A stretch of DNA of 12,832 nucleotides, from the NCBI GenBank assembly GCA_903959355.1, contig CAJBWJ010000068.1, forward strand, positions 1 through 12,832, written 5' to 3'. The DNA comes from an uncultured bacterium (GTDB lineage: Bacteria; Patescibacteriota; Microgenomatia; UBA1400; PJMF01). A program made the position numbers and the translations under genes. Below, one piece after another: positions 12,258 through 12,832 of this stretch; within the stretch, counting starts at the first letter, position 1, and every line of letters starts with the position of its first letter. The notes under the pieces are model-generated. The model searched no databases and was not told the origin of the DNA. It worked only from the letters and a program-made list of their open reading frames with translations.

Positions 12258-12832
12258 ATGCGTGATGAGATGTCGATTCTCTTTCGTAGAGTTGGATACA
12301 CAAAAGAATCTCACCCATCTCTTTTAGCTGCCAATCAAATCTCTTCATTAGAGGCTTTATTAGTTTACACTTTGAGTGAATTGCTTGAATTAAAAGAAGA
12401 GCATGAAAAATTGTCAGCTGCGAGCGATAAAGCTCACAAACCGCTACAACCTTCCAAATCTTGGTGGCTAGAATTTGCTGATTTTATCGTAATGCTCAAA
12501 ATTATTAATGAAAAAACTGGGCATAAATTTTCCATGCATGAGGCTAATTTTTCAGTTAATGGCCAATTCAAAGGCAATTTCGATTCTCTAGAAGAACAGA
12601 CTATTAATTTGGGAGAAGGAGATGTTTTTCGTAACTTTGAATTACTTTTTACAGAATTAATGTCTTTGATTAAACATACTGGGGCAGATTTACAAGGAAA
12701 CTTTTTTGCTCGATTAATTAACACTAAATTATTTTTGAACAGAGAAAGTCGTTTTTTTAAAGCTGAGCCAAACATGAATGAAGTAGATGTTATTGATAAA
12801 AATAATCATGTCTTCAAAGCTTTGCGCGTACT
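12258..12832 (+). CDS. Probable MazG-like NTP pyrophosphohydrolase (C-terminus cut by window edge)
   Basis: The frame is open to the right edge, giving 191 residues without a stop. The helical N-terminal half carries an ExxE...ExxD pattern typical of all-alpha (MazG/dimeric dUTPase) pyrophosphatases: E41-LL-E44 in SELLELKEEHE, then E72-FA-D75 in WWLEFADFIVMLKII, 27 residues apart. A later NTKLFLNRESRFF (155-167) recalls the Lys/Asn/Arg-rich segment these enzymes use to hold the phosphates. Family members hydrolyse (d)NTPs to monophosphates, using Mg at the acidic residues. Its position 4 nt after dut fits a nucleotide pool-cleaning role. The large spacer between helices and the unseen C-terminus leave the subfamily open. 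Confidence 0.65.
   Translation, partial: MRDEMSILFRRVGYTKESHPSLLAANQISSLEALLVYTLSELLELKEEHEKLSAASDKAHKPLQPSKSWWLEFADFIVMLKIINEKTGHKFSMHEANFSVNGQFKGNFDSLEEQTINLGEGDVFRNFELLFTELMSLIKHTGADLQGNFFARLINTKLFLNRESRFFKAEPNMNEVDVIDKNNHVFKALRV

Noticed and set aside
1..12832. Alternative genetic code with TGA read as glycine (Gracilibacteria/SR1)
   Set aside because: TGA ends the penicillin-binding protein, nadD, nadE and the cofE-like gene at family-consistent lengths, so code 11 fits.
1..12832. CRISPR arrays, tRNAs, rRNAs, transposons or a defence island
   Set aside because: No direct repeat arrays, cloverleaf-like sequences, transposase motifs or terminal inverted repeats were seen; all gene content is housekeeping or small unknown proteins.

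Overview
The window looks like a gene-dense, AT-rich segment of a small-genome bacterium. It uses the standard code: several genes end in TGA, and none needs TGA read through. The gene families suggest Patescibacteria (CPR). These include a CofE-like ligase beside a dihydrofolate reductase, a dCMP deaminase with an extra N-terminal domain, and a RfaE-like nucleotidyltransferase with no LPS genes nearby. The lineage is an inference from gene content; there is no rRNA gene to confirm it. I see no rRNA, tRNA, CRISPR array, IS element or phage gene. No gene-free stretch exceeds about 110 bases.

Left part (2-5815, all + strand): the C-terminal part of a class B penicillin-binding protein (PBP2/MrdA type, cut by the window edge), a small helical protein of unknown function, DprA, topoisomerase I with a histone-H1-like lysine tail, nicotinate-nucleotide adenylyltransferase (nadD) and a second small helical protein.

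Middle (5839-9477): a + strand operon holds NAD synthetase (nadE), a RfaE/TagD-like nucleotidyltransferase and a two-domain dCMP deaminase. It runs head-on into a - strand operon of thymidylate-synthase-family thyA followed by a HIT-superfamily protein.

Right part (9587-12832): a CofE-like gamma-glutamyl ligase overlaps a DHFR-family gene. Then come a small acidic - strand protein and a - strand metallo-beta-lactamase hydrolase. A + strand pair, dUTPase and a MazG-like protein, runs off the right edge.

Functionally the window joins NAD synthesis (nadD, nadE) with a nearly complete dTMP-supply and nucleotide-sanitation set. dCMP deaminase and dUTPase would make dUMP, ThyA would methylate it, DHFR would recycle folate, the CofE-like ligase may polyglutamylate folate, and the MazG-like protein may hydrolyse unwanted (d)NTPs. 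The ThyA-family protein lacks several residues that normally bind the dUMP phosphate.

Sigma-70-like -10 boxes lie 6-10 nt upstream of at least six transcription-unit-head start codons, which implies leaderless or near-leaderless mRNAs. Two genes inside transcription units instead carry Shine-Dalgarno-like sequences. This pattern moves two predicted starts downstream, to 1118 and to 11116 (- strand).
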